From Planomonospora sp. ID67723 (GTDB taxonomy: Bacteria; Actinomycetota; Actinomycetes; Streptosporangiales; Streptosporangiaceae): a stretch of DNA of 64,000 nucleotides. The stretch is from the NCBI RefSeq assembly GCF_015711605.1, contig NZ_JABTEZ010000004.1, positions 372,001 to 436,000 on the forward strand, written 5' to 3'. Positions 17,148-26,500 of the stretch are shown here, in pieces (position 1 is the stretch's first letter; each line of letters starts with the position of its first letter). The notes below the pieces were generated by a model, which had not been told where the DNA came from, did no database searches, and was given only the letters and a program-made list of their open reading frames with translations. The position numbers and the translations under genes are program-made.

Positions 17148-18040
17148 GAGGCTTTTTCATCCTCGGGTGACCTCGTAGTTCTGCAGGACGGCGATGGCCT
17201 TGCACAGGTGTCCGGCCTTGCTGGGACTGCAGCGGAGTCTGTTCAGGATGCGTCGGCTCTTGAGCTGGGCGTTGGCGCGCTCGCCGGGACCGCGGAGCCG
17301 AATGTGGGAGACGGGTTTGTTGCGGCCCTTGTGTGGCGTGACGACCGGGCCTTCGGCGCCCTGGTGGCCCTTGTCGGCGAGGGTGAGGATGCCGGCCCGT
17401 TCCAGTGCGCGCAGGATGCCCCGGATGCGGGCGGCGGTCAGGTCATGGGCTGTGCCCGGCAGGGCGCCGGAGGTGCAGAGGATCGTCCCGTCCGGGGAGG
17501 TGATGACCTCCGATGTTCATGCCGTGGGTGCGGTGTTTGGCTGAGTAGGAGGGCCGGTCGGCCCGCGCGGTTGGTGCGGATGGGCATGCCGTCCAGGACC
17601 GGGTAGTGCAGTTCGTTCTTCCTGGCCGTGTGCAGGGTCTGGTCGAGTTGGGGAGCGGGTCGACAGCAGGCGCACGGTTTCCTCGACGTAGCGCCAGGTG
17701 GTGGCTGCCGAGACGCCGAAGCCGGCGGCGGTCTCGGCGAATGTTTCGCCTTTCCGCAGGTAGGCGAGTACGAGCAGGGCTTGCTGGCCGGGGTTGAGCC
17801 GCAGCCAGGGGGTGCCGATCGTCTTGCGGTGTCGGCGGATGATGCCGGCCGTGTGGGTCAGTGTCGGACGCGACACATCGGCCGCGGCGCGGTAGAACAG
17901 CACCTGAAGCTCCTGGCTGTGACGGACGTGGTTGTGGTGATCAATCCGTCTACCGGGAGCTTCTCTGCATCATCAGGCGAACACCGTACCCGCGATCATG
18001 CTGTGATCAGCAGGCGTCCCGCCCGGGATGAAAAAGCCTC
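17148..18040 (-). mobile_element. degenerate IS5-type element with matching ends
   Basis: The left end GAGGCTTTTTCATCC at 17148 is repeated inverted at 18026-18040. The element spans about 893 bp, the usual size of IS5 relatives, and contains one broken transposase gene reading toward the left end. No convincing target duplication is visible. Confidence 0.8.
17157..17903 (-). pseudogene. frameshifted IS5-type transposase
   Basis: Starting at GTG 17903, VLFYRAAADVSRPTLTHTAG and LRLNPGQQALLVLAYLRKGE give the N-terminal helix-turn-helix. At about 17655 the frame shifts (LHTARKNELHYPVLDGMPI lies in another frame), and it shifts again before AKHRTHGMN. The C terminus, with GERANAQLKSRRILNRLRC, lies in a further frame. 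At least two frameshifts disrupt the DDE domain. Confidence 0.8.
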
Positions 18041-18098
18041 ATTGTGGCCAATGACGGCAGAGCGATCAACGCCTTCTCGATTAATGTGAAGTGATTCA

Positions 18099-18509
18099 AT
18101 GCGAATGCTCTACCGCGAAATCAACGCAAGCGATCTAAGGGGGGCGACGGTCGCGGACGTCCTCGTGAACGTCGAGGCATTTTTCGAGATAGTCGACGGA
18201 TCCGAAGTGATCTACTCAGAGTCCTGCTTCCCTGTAGCAGAGCTGGCGCGCGAGCTTGCTCGCTGGGTATCGACGGGCGAGCCTCAAGCTCCGGACTTCT
18301 CCTTCTCATCACTTTCCTTTGAAGATCCGGGTGCGGTAAGAATTATCCGTGGCCAGTCCGGCTGGGCGGTGAGCTCAATCTTCACACCGGAACTGCAAAG
18401 TGATCCAATTTCATGGGGTGAGCTCGCCGCCTGTATCGATAAGTTCATTGCGAGTGTACGGCGCGATGTAATCAAGCTCGGGATTGTTCCGGACTTCATA
18501 GATCCGTAG
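18099..18509 (+). CDS. hypothetical protein, 136 aa, immunity-like
   Basis: From ATG 18099 the gene encodes an acidic soluble protein of mixed strands and helices (VADVLVNVEAFFEIVDGSEV, then VAELARELARWVSTG, a SSLSFEDPGAVRIIRG strand block and a C-terminal helix). Size, acidity and lower GC than its neighbours recall immunity proteins of polymorphic toxin systems. No toxin is adjacent; the IS5 remnant ends 58 bases upstream and may have separated it from partners. Function unassigned. Confidence 0.7.
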   Translation: MRMLYREINASDLRGATVADVLVNVEAFFEIVDGSEVIYSESCFPVAELARELARWVSTGEPQAPDFSFSSLSFEDPGAVRIIRGQSGWAVSSIFTPELQSDPISWGELAACIDKFIASVRRDVIKLGIVPDFIDP

Positions 18510-18570
18510 CGCTGCGGGCGGCAGAGGGCGGAGTGATACTGCGGCTCTGCCAGCCAGGGCCGCAGCGTCC

Positions 18571-18834
18571 TCATGCTGTGCGACCAAGTGGCTGAAGACC
18601 GTCCGCGGGACGGCTGTGGCAATGGTCGGCGACGGCGGCGATGTTGGTCCAGCCGATCAGGTAGGCCAAGCCGATCCACCGAGTGACTGGGCGCTCCGGG
18701 ATAGTCGATCCCGGCCCGGGGGGAGTGGGGCGCGGGTGACGGATGCGGTGCTTGAAATCGCATCCGCATCCGGAGCCTGCGGCCGCCTCCTCGCTGGGTG
18801 ACTCTCGGTGCCCGCAGGCTCCGCACCACGCCAC
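18571..18834 (-). CDS. possible small cysteine-rich protein
   Basis: Beginning at an in-frame GTG (18834), the ORF reads WCGACGHRE, then GSGCGCDFKHRI, and ends with a hydrophobic RWIGLAYLIGWTNIAAVADH stretch. The CxxC and CxC pairs could bind metal. It lies 32 bases downstream of the hypothetical gene at 18867 on the same strand. Start and coding status are uncertain, with no clear ribosome site. Confidence 0.35.
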   Translation of the reverse strand: MAWCGACGHRESPSEEAAAGSGCGCDFKHRIRHPRPTPPGPGSTIPERPVTRWIGLAYLIGWTNIAAVADHCHSRPADGLQPLGRTA

Positions 18835-18866
18835 ATCCCAGCGGGGCGGTGCGCGCGGCCAGGCGG

Positions 18867-19331
18867 TTACTGGTGCGAGTGGTGGGTGCGTGGAACGTGC
18901 GCATAGTTCTGGCCGGGCAGCGGGGTGACCTCGGCTGCGGCCACGTGTAGATCCGTCAGGACCGCGCGGCGCTTGTCGTCGCGTTCTCCCACGGTCAGCC
19001 GGGCCAGCTGCGCCCACCACGAGCCTCTGGCATGGCGCCAGCCGCGTAGCAGCACCACCTGGCCGGCGTAGGCGACCAGTGGCGGCAGCATCAGCAGGGC
19101 TCCCGGGCGGTGGGGGAGCTGGTCGTAGGGCTGGCCGTCGAGTTCGGCCACATCCGCATACGGCAGGCATCGCTCGATGATGGATGGTGCGTCCGTCACC
19201 GGGTCGGCGGGGATGATCCAGCACAGATGCGCCCACAGCTGACCCTCGAGAGGTTCGCGGCCGCGCAGGAACACCGGCCGCCTGCCGTACAGCACCAGCG
19301 GCGGCACCGGCAGCAGCGTGGAGGCGGGCAT
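18867..19331 (-). CDS. hypothetical protein, 154 aa (intact member of a duplicated pair)
   Basis: ATG 19331 opens a soluble protein with two similar halves, each containing a strand pattern VLYGRRPVFLRGREPLEG / LVAYAGQVVLLRGWRHARG followed by an LWAHL or WWAQL helix and a proline-rich turn. The internal repeat suggests a duplicated small domain. A truncated paralogue with high identity lies at 12527-12869. No known family is recognised. It may form a unit with the small ORF downstream. Confidence 0.65.
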   Translation of the reverse strand: MPASTLLPVPPLVLYGRRPVFLRGREPLEGQLWAHLCWIIPADPVTDAPSIIERCLPYADVAELDGQPYDQLPHRPGALLMLPPLVAYAGQVVLLRGWRHARGSWWAQLARLTVGERDDKRRAVLTDLHVAAAEVTPLPGQNYAHVPRTHHSHQ

Positions 19332-19429
19332 GCGCCGACTCTACCGTTTTATCGATCGCGTGTTCTATGCCGGGGCGGGCGTGTCGGCGGCCTCGGCCAC
19401 ATGCAGGCGCAAGGCCGTACGTACCCGGG

Positions 19430-19669
19430 GAAGCTGCCCGACGAGCTGGAACGCTGGTACGGCTACACCCTGGACGGCGGCCACTCCATCACGGTCCTGC
19501 CCGTGAGCAGATCGGCGAAGGCAGCCCACGGGACCACCTCCTCCCGGCACCGGTCAAGTCCGTGCTCCGCGCCGGCTGGCAGGTCCGCGAGGACGGGTTC
19601 GTGATGGCGGACCTGTCCTATGGCCGGGACCTGGGGCTCATCACCCAGCCGAGGGACGACGAGTACTGA
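19430..19669 (+). pseudogene. frameshifted hypothetical gene tail
   Basis: One plus frame reads PDELERWYGYTLDGGHSITV and is lost near 19520. A different frame then reads LLPAPVKSVLRAGWQVRED and FVMADLSYGRDLGLITQP, ending at 19669. The two look like parts of one gene separated by a frameshift. No start is recognised. Confidence 0.4.
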
Positions 19670-20157
19670 AGCGAGCACGGTGAAGCCTCGGCCACCGAGA
19701 CGGTCAGTGCTTCACCGGTCCGATCAAGCGCAAACGACACAGGATGCATCCGGCGTTTGCCGTGGCGGGGCGCGCATGGCACCTTAAGTCTCATTCCGAT
19801 CGCGACCACACCCCGCATGCCGGGTGTGGTGCACGGAATCCGGGCGGTTGCTGCGTCGGCTGTCTGTCGGCCCCGCACTCGTGGGGGTGAGCCGAATTAG
19901 TGACAGCGGTAGCACGAACATCTCCAGTCCTCCCCACGCCTGCGCGCGAGGGCGGTGCAGCAAGCGCAGCAATTCCCGCTCTCTTGACGTTCGTCCGACC
20001 GATCCCCGGGTTGGTCCGGGCCGTCGGCGGCACCCTTCAGTCAAGATCAACAACTTTTCGGGGCTGCGACGCCAACGTCAGCACGGCCTCCTCCTTGGCC
20101 CCGGGGGGTAGGGGGTGACCAGGGCGGGAGCAAGGGAGTGTGCCCGGCCATGGCGGA
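19670..20157. other. no intact gene
   Basis: Frames here are short and arginine or alanine rich. A minus frame around 19680-19790 (RLKVPCAPRHGKRRMHPVSF) is isolated and I cannot place it. GTGAAGCCTCGGC near 19680 and GTGCTTCACCG near 19710 form a weak inverted repeat. Confidence 0.3.
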
Positions 20158-20795
20158 CTACGTCGGTGAGACCTCACCGGTGCCGCGATGCTGGGAAATG
20201 TAGTCCAGAGCCTCGCCCGGGTGCAGATCATCGATGCGCCGAGTTGCGCCAACTGGCGGCGGTTGCTGAGGAAGTCCACGTCGGTGGTGACGAAGACGTC
20301 GCCGCCGTGGTGCAGGTGGCACCACAGGGCCTGGACGTCCAGGAGCCGGTTGCGCCACTTGCGCTTGGTCTTCTCCGCATCCTGGCCGGGCGGTGCGAAG
20401 CGCAGCGCGTCCTGCAGCGCGAAGGACTGGGCAGGAAAGAGCACGGCGTGGATGCGCTCCATCAACGAGACGTCGTCCTCGCCTGCGAGCACCGCCTGCC
20501 CCAGATAGGCCACATCCAGAGTCATCGGCGCGGGCAGGATCTCCAGGTGGTCGAGCTGCAGCTGCTGCAGCCGCTGCTGGAACGTGGTGAAGGTGGGCGA
20601 CGGGGGAGCGCCCCCCGGCTGGTTCTCCGAGGCGATGCAGGCCGTCAGGCGCAGGTCTACCGCCTTGGTCGCGTGGGCGGCCAGCAGACGGCGCAGCGCC
20701 GCGGCCGCCGGCTCGCCAACCGGCTCGTCGGCATCCTGCATGGATGTCTCAAAACCGGCACCGTCTATGACGAGGCAACCGCCTGGCACCACCAC
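20158..20795 (-). pseudogene. PIN-like protein with a C-terminal frameshift
   Basis: The long minus frame includes RLTACIASENQPGG, LEILPAPMTLDVAYLGQAVL, WRNRLLDVQALWCHLHHGGD and VFVTTDVDFLSNRRQLAQLG. The TTDxDFL element is typical of PIN-fold RNase C-terminal strands. Right after LAQLGA the sensible continuation IDDLHPGEALDYISQHRG lies in another frame, so a one-base shift near 20238 has broken the tail. The true start is unclear. It may be an old toxin gene. Confidence 0.5.
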
Positions 20796-21165
20796 GCCGA
20801 TCGCCTTGCCGCTTGACGCCCATAACCCCTGGAATGTCCCTAAGATCGATTTGTCTGGAGTGAGTCGCTCTGGATACCCAAGGCGACGGGGTGTGGCTGC
20901 TGGGATGTTGCCTCTGTCGTGGCTTCGAAAGAATTGCCGCCTCGCCGCCCTGGACGCCCTGGCCGCTGATTGAGATCTGATGCGAATCGTCGCTGTTTAG
21001 GGACCTGCCGGCGGGGTCGTCCATGGGGTTGACCTGCGAGAACAAAAGGCGGGCCGAGTGACGGCAGCGGATGTGTGGGTGGGGATCGACGCGGGCAAGA
21101 CCAGCCACCACGCGGCGGCGATTGACGCCGGTGGCAAGAAGCTGTGGTCGGTCAAGGTCGGCAAC
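20796..21165 (+). mobile_element. IS110-family 5' remnant with N-terminal transposase codons
   Basis: A plus GTG at 21058 begins VTAADVWVGIDAGKTSHHAA and continues to KKLWSVKVGNG, the N-terminal DEDD catalytic segment of IS110 transposases (first Asp in VGIDAGK). At about 21165 the frame runs into the antisense recombinase gene, so only 36 codons remain. The sequence before 21058 probably includes the IS110 left end; I cannot fix its boundary. Confidence 0.7.
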
Positions 21166-21166
21166 G

Positions 21167-22209
21167 GTCAACGTCAGCTGCGGGTCGCGGACCATGCGGG
21201 CGGCGGCGCTGTGGCGAAGGTCGTGAAGCGTCCAGTCCGCACCGGAGGCAGCGTTCACCCGCTCGAACATGCGGTGTGCACCGTGGTAGGTCAGCGGCCG
21301 GATCGGCCGCCGCAGCGTCCACCAGACCGGCTGCGTCCGGCCGCGCGGCACCAGACCGTGCAGCCCGGTCTGGTAGAGCCGCAGCCACACGAACGCGTCC
21401 GACGACGCCGGTACCTGCTGCCGCCCCGAGAATCCCTTCCGCACGACGCTGATCAGCTGCTGGCCCGGGTCGACGTCGCACTGACGCAGGCTGATCAGCT
21501 CCGAGACCCGGACTCCGCTGGATATCCAGAATGTGATCAGCGCTCGATCGCGGTTCGACGGCAGCGCCGCGAACAGCGTGTTGAACCACTCGTCCGGGAT
21601 CGAGCGCGGGATCCGGTGCGGAACCGTGGGCCGATAGCGGCCCGTCCGCTCCGGAGCCCAGGCGTCCATCGGGTTGTGGTGCGCGTGCGCGCGGCCGGAG
21701 CGACGCGCCAGGTCCAGTGGGAACGGGTTCAGCAGCGGCCCGGATCCGGCATCGCGGTGCAGGTCGTAGAACCGGCGCAGTACCGTCTCGCCGTGGGCAA
21801 CGGTCGACGGGGCATAGCCGGGCCCCGGTGTCGGCTTCCCGGTCACCGGGTTCGGGGCTCCGACGGTCCGGGCTGGCCGCCGCTTGGCCGCGGTCGCTCG
21901 CGGCTTGACCGTCAGCTGGAGCCAGCAGCTGAAATCCCGGGCGTCCACACGCGTCGCCCGATCCCAGGACACGTCGACGGCGTGCAGAAACCGCCACCAC
22001 CGCAGCAGGTCCATGCCGTAGGAGCGGACCGTCGCCGCTGCCTTCCCGGCCGCCAGCAGCTCCTGGAAGAACATCGCGACCGGCTCCACCGCGACACCGT
22101 CGGCGTCGACCAGCCGATAGGGCTCGTACCGGTCGCCGGTCTCCACCAGCCGACCCCACCGAGGAACCGTCAGCCTCGACAGATCCCGCTCGGGAACACG
22201 ATCGTCCAT
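21167..22209 (-). pseudogene. tyrosine recombinase lacking its C terminus
   Basis: From ATG 22209. The core-binding domain includes MFFQELLAAGKAAATVRSYG. The catalytic domain has the first arginine in SSGVRVSELISLR and the HxLR block in LHDLRHSAAARM. Directly after QLTLT the frame meets the IS110 fragment at about 21166, so the region with the final histidine and the nucleophilic tyrosine is gone. The protein cannot be active. It may be the integrase of a lost integrative element. Confidence 0.85.
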
Positions 22210-22289
22210 CACGACCGCAGACCGTACTGCGCGATAGCCGAACCCGTGCCCTGAACTGCACAATCAGCGTGCTTCGTTCAGTCAACGGG

Positions 22290-22450
22290 GCGCTGACCGT
22301 GTAACGGCGGGCGTCGAACCCGCCTTCGTGCAGGTGCCGCCAGGAGTGGCGGCACCCACGACTCGGCGGAGGCGGCTGCCATCATGGTAACCACCCAGCC
22401 CGTACAGGGTATGGGCACGGGCTGGAGGCGGAGGAGCGAACCGCGGACCG
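22290..22450. other. cluster of three hairpins beside the recombinase
   Basis: Three inverted repeats follow each other: GGCGGG/CCCGCC around GTCGAA at about 22303, GGTGCCGCC/GGCGGCACC at about 22331, and CCAGCCCGT/ACGGGCTGG at about 22394. The first resembles a tRNA T-arm on the minus strand, but no acceptor or anticodon stem fits. The cluster could be an attachment region of the recombinase or stacked terminators for the ankyrin gene. Confidence 0.4.
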
Positions 22451-22478
22451 CCGCCAAGACCGACTGGTCGCTTCAGCT

Positions 22479-23453
22479 TCAGCGGTCTCGTTCTGACAGC
22501 CGCAACCACAGATCCGGTGGGCCGGTGACGGCCCGCGCGTCGGGTACTCGCAGTCCCGCCGCGGCACAGCAATAGGCTACGGCCTGGTCCTGGTATAGGT
22601 ACTCGGCGAGAATCTCGTCGGCCGTCAGGTGTCCACCGGCGTCGCCGCCGCCGGGATGTGTGTCCGAGTCATCGAGGACGCCGTTGCGACTCACGGCTCC
22701 CTGGTTACCGCTCTTCGGATTGGCGAACATGCTGTAGCAGACCGTTCCCACCGACAGCGGCAGGGTCACTTCGGGGGTGGAGGGGGCGTATCCCCATGGC
22801 TGGGTGACGACGCATCCGCCGGGAACGTCGGTGATTCCAACTATTTTCAGACTGGCATCGGGGTCGGACCACGGATCACTCAGGACAGCCTCGGTATCGG
22901 CGTCGTCGACCGGCCGGGCTTCCAGCCGTCGGGCGGCCTCGGCTGCGGTGATGTTCGCCACGCACGCCACGCCCAGATTGTCTTCGCCCGCTTCCCCCAG
23001 TGCGGCGATCAGGCGTCGTGCCTCCGCGGCCGTTGCGGCCTCGGCGGGCGACAGGCCGGGGTACCCTGCGGGGATCGGAAACAGGTCGGGTGCCGGACCG
23101 GCAAGGGCGAGCCGTCCAGGAGACCATCCGGCCATCATGGGCCGCCATGGGTCCGCTCCGGCGGCGGCCAAGGCGCGGGCATTGTCCAGGCGGTGGGCGA
23201 AGACCGCTACCCATAGGGCGGTCCGGTCGTCGTGCTCGGCATCCACATCGTTGACGCGGCGAGCCAGCTCGGTCACCGTCTCAGGAGTTCCCCATTCTGC
23301 TGCGAGGTGCAACGGCTTCCCGTCGTAGCTGCCGAAGGCATAGACGCCCGAGTTCGGGTCGGCGCCCGCTTCCAGCCTGGCACGAACCGCCTCGAGATCA
23401 GCCCAGCCGCGCCCGCTGATGCCAGACCATCCCACTGGCCCGGAACCTCTCAT
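22479..23453 (-). CDS. ankyrin-repeat protein, candidate immunity protein
   Basis: 324 residues from ATG 23453, with GAGGAG upstream. Residues 15-105 carry ankyrin-type repeats (ARLEAGADPNSG, KPLHLAAEWGTPETVTELAR, DDRTALWVAVFAHRLDNARALAAAGADPW). Residues 160-310 form a second mixed domain (LKIVGITDVPGGCVVTQPWG, LSVGTVCYSMF), similar in style to DUF6461-type actinobacterial proteins; that match is tentative. It follows the NucA/NucB toxin gene on the same strand, separated by a terminator hairpin. Ankyrin proteins are a known class of immunity protein in polymorphic toxin systems, so this is the best immunity candidate. Confidence 0.75.
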   Translation of the reverse strand: MRGSGPVGWSGISGRGWADLEAVRARLEAGADPNSGVYAFGSYDGKPLHLAAEWGTPETVTELARRVNDVDAEHDDRTALWVAVFAHRLDNARALAAAGADPWRPMMAGWSPGRLALAGPAPDLFPIPAGYPGLSPAEAATAAEARRLIAALGEAGEDNLGVACVANITAAEAARRLEARPVDDADTEAVLSDPWSDPDASLKIVGITDVPGGCVVTQPWGYAPSTPEVTLPLSVGTVCYSMFANPKSGNQGAVSRNGVLDDSDTHPGGGDAGGHLTADEILAEYLYQDQAVAYCCAAAGLRVPDARAVTGPPDLWLRLSERDR

Positions 23454-23520
23454 GACGCTCCTCGGATTGACGTTTCATGGACAGGACGATTATGCCGTAT
23501 CCGAACTGGCCGCTGATTTG

Positions 23521-23555
23521 CCCCGGCCCTCTGCCGAGCGGGCAGAGGGCCGGGG
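23521..23555 (-). terminator. 15-bp perfect hairpin after the toxin gene
   Basis: CCCCGGCCCTCTGCC at 23521-23535 pairs with GGCAGAGGGCCGGGG at 23541-23555 around a 5-base loop. It begins 6 bases after the toxin stop and precedes the ankyrin gene, so the ankyrin gene probably depends on read-through or on its own promoter. Confidence 0.85.
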
Positions 23556-23561
23556 CCGGTT

Positions 23562-26500
23562 TCAGCTTCTGGTTTTCACCAGGAACGGATCCTTGTCGTC
23601 GATTCTATTTCTCGAATAGAAGGCATTGAGCCATACCCATCCGTGCTTATTGTTGTGCACTTTATTGACAGGCTTGACGGAATAATCGTAATTGAGTGAT
23701 GCGGCCCCTTCGTATGTGCTGGCAAAGGGAAATTCATCGCACTCCAGACTAGCGGCAGTGTAGTGCTGCTTCCCTCTTAGAGCGGGATTTTGATCCCAGT
23801 AATACAGGTCACATTCACCCTTTGTATAAAAGCCGTTAACATTCCTTCTCCAGCTGAATATCTTCCGGTTTTCATGCTGCTTCCCCTTGTCTTTGAGGAA
23901 GGTTAGCGGCTGCCCGGGACGGTCGGCACTACCTGGAATGTTCTTGGGCTGACGATTGCCGTTCGCGTCCAGCAGATACGGCCAGGTGTTTTTGTTCCTC
24001 GCCGGATCTAGCGCCTCGGCGATGTGGTCGATCACTTCGTCCATTGGTTTTCCGGCCGCCACCGCAGCGCTTTTCGACATGGTGAACACGGGAGTGATGT
24101 TGAAAATGCAGCCGCCGGTGTGCACTCCATAAGTGCTGTTCGCCGCAGCCGAGGCCGATGCCTTTAGGCTGCTTTGGATGCCCTCATCATTATCGGGGAT
24201 GATCTCATTGTCGCCGAGAGTGAGCTCGTCACACCTGACGGTCGGGGCGTAAGCAACGCTGGGGCCGCCACAGACGCGGGCCGTACCGATAATTTTTCCT
24301 ACGTCACGGCCCTGGTCGTCGAAACAGCCGGTGTTCCACAGCGGGATCGCCGCCGTGCCCCAGCTCTCGTCCTCGATGCCGTCGTCCCATTCATCCAGAG
24401 TGTTGTACAGCCGGGGACGGAGCGTGCAGGTGTTGACAAGGTCGCTGTCGGTGCTATCGGAGATAAAACGGAAGTAGGTGTCGCCGTTGGCCTTGAACTT
24501 GGCAATGCTGTCCCGGAACGTCCAGATGTCCTCTGCATACTCCCTCCAGCCCTTCGCCTTCATCTCATTGATAGTGGCGGAGGTGGGCCTACAGGTGGAG
24601 CCACTCTCACCCTTCGAGCTGATCACCAGGCCGATCCGGTACTCATCGAGTTTGTCGGCTGGAATCACTTCGCCATCGTCATAGGCGACGATGTTCTGCA
24701 GCCGGGTGAACAACGAGATCGTCTGCGGAGTCACCCCCGTTCCGTTGACAATACCCACACCGTTGGCGGTTCCTAGATAGGTGTGGTAAACAGTCGTGGC
24801 CTCCACCAAGTAGCCGTCCTCCACCTGCGGTCGAACGTTCTCTCCCCTCTTGATGTATTCGCCGACGCCTATAATCTTGCTCCAGCAGGCGTTGTATCGG
24901 GTGGACTTCTGCCATCCGAAGCTGGCATTCGGCATACTCGAGTTCCGGCGCACGGCCGTGCAGTCTTCAAGACTCATGTGCTTATAGTCGAAGCCAGTGG
25001 CCTGGACAGTGGCGGCCTTCGCCTCCGCTGCGACCTTGGCCTGGCTACCGTCGCTGAGGTCCACCTTGACCTGCTGCCAGTCCGACCACGGCGAAGCAGT
25101 GCCAGCCGAGGTGACGCGAGCACGCCACTGCACCTGCCATCCGTCGTTCAGCTTCCCGTCGGGCAGTTGAACGATTCCCACAGATCCAGCGGAAACGTCG
25201 GCGGTCTCGGACCAGATCAAATCCTTGCCCTGCGAAGGTCTCTTCGGATCATGGGCGACCTCGACTTCCACTGTGGGGCGCCGCTTCAGCGGGTCTGAGA
25301 CCTTGACCATCAGTTCCGGGGTCGTGGTCGGTACGACCACCGTGCCGTCTTTACGCTTCAGCGAGCGGGTCCACAGCTTGCTCACCAACGGCTTGGCATC
25401 GGCCAGCGCGGTAGCGGTTCGCGCGTCCGACCGGCGTTGTGCCACTCCCATGCCATTGGAGAAGCCCCATACATAGGGCTCGGCCATGGTGTTGCCGACG
25501 GCGTCCTTGGCTCCGCTGGCCGTCGCCTCGTAGTACCAGGAATGCAAGGGTTCGTTCGGGGTGAATGTCAGCACCGTGTTGCCGACGTCCATCGTTACGG
25601 TGCCCGGGACTTCTTTCTTGAACATCAGGTCCGTCAAAGTGAACCCGACGCCGGTCACCGGCTCGCTGAAGGTCACCTTCACCTGGTCGTGGTCCGCCGC
25701 GTTTTCAGCCAAGTTAGCCGGGACAACCTCCAGCACCGTCGGCGGTATCGCATCTGACCCTGAGGTGGGAGTGGCTGTGGGGGTCGGGTCGGGACCAGCG
25801 GTGTCGGTGTAGGTCACCTTCAACACTGGTGGGTGAGCATTGGGCTCGCTGTTTTCCGATGCGTTGAACCCGCGGTCGTACATAGGTACCGAGGCTGATT
25901 CATCGACCCCGCGCAACAGCAGGCCGTGGTTGGGCTGTCCTGCTGCCCAACCTTGCATGATGCTGGTGACGGGCCAACTCCAGGCAACATCACTCGGCGG
26001 TGCGGAAGAGTCGGTGCACCCACCCGGGTCCTTGGCGATCGTCTCGCCACTGGTAACGGTCGTGGGCTGATTGCTCCACTGCAAGGTCTCAGCGTTCCAG
26101 GCGGCGGTGACCTTCTGGGCCTTGATGCCCGAGTTACTGGTGCCGCACCCATAGGAGCCACCTGCGAAATTCCACAGCTCCAGCCGGGCATCAGTGATCG
26201 TCTTACCTGCTAGGGCGGAGACATCGAATGTCAGATACGATCGGTTGAGGCTCAGTATTCCGCCGCCGTAGTCGTAGGTACCAGCCCACAACGTACTCCC
26301 ACCTGGGTCAGAGGTTCCGAAGCTGTCGATCGTGGCATCGGTCTGTACCGGCAATGAGATCGTTTTCGAGACTATTTGTGCAGTCGTGAACGACCACGTG
26401 TGCGGCTCGGCCATGACATTGCCCGCCGCATCCTTGGCCCCGCTCACCTCGGCGGTGTACCTCACACTGTTAGCCAGCGGCTGCTGAGGAGTGAAGGTCA

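Noticed and set aside
21058-22254. 398-codon plus frame across the recombinase region
   Set aside because: Only its first 36 codons (IS110) are meaningful; the rest is antisense to the recombinase.
22295-22330. tRNA 3' half on the minus strand (GGCGGGTTCGACGCCCGCC)
   Set aside because: The T-arm is good, but no acceptor stem, D-arm or anticodon arm can be folded with it; kept only as a hairpin.
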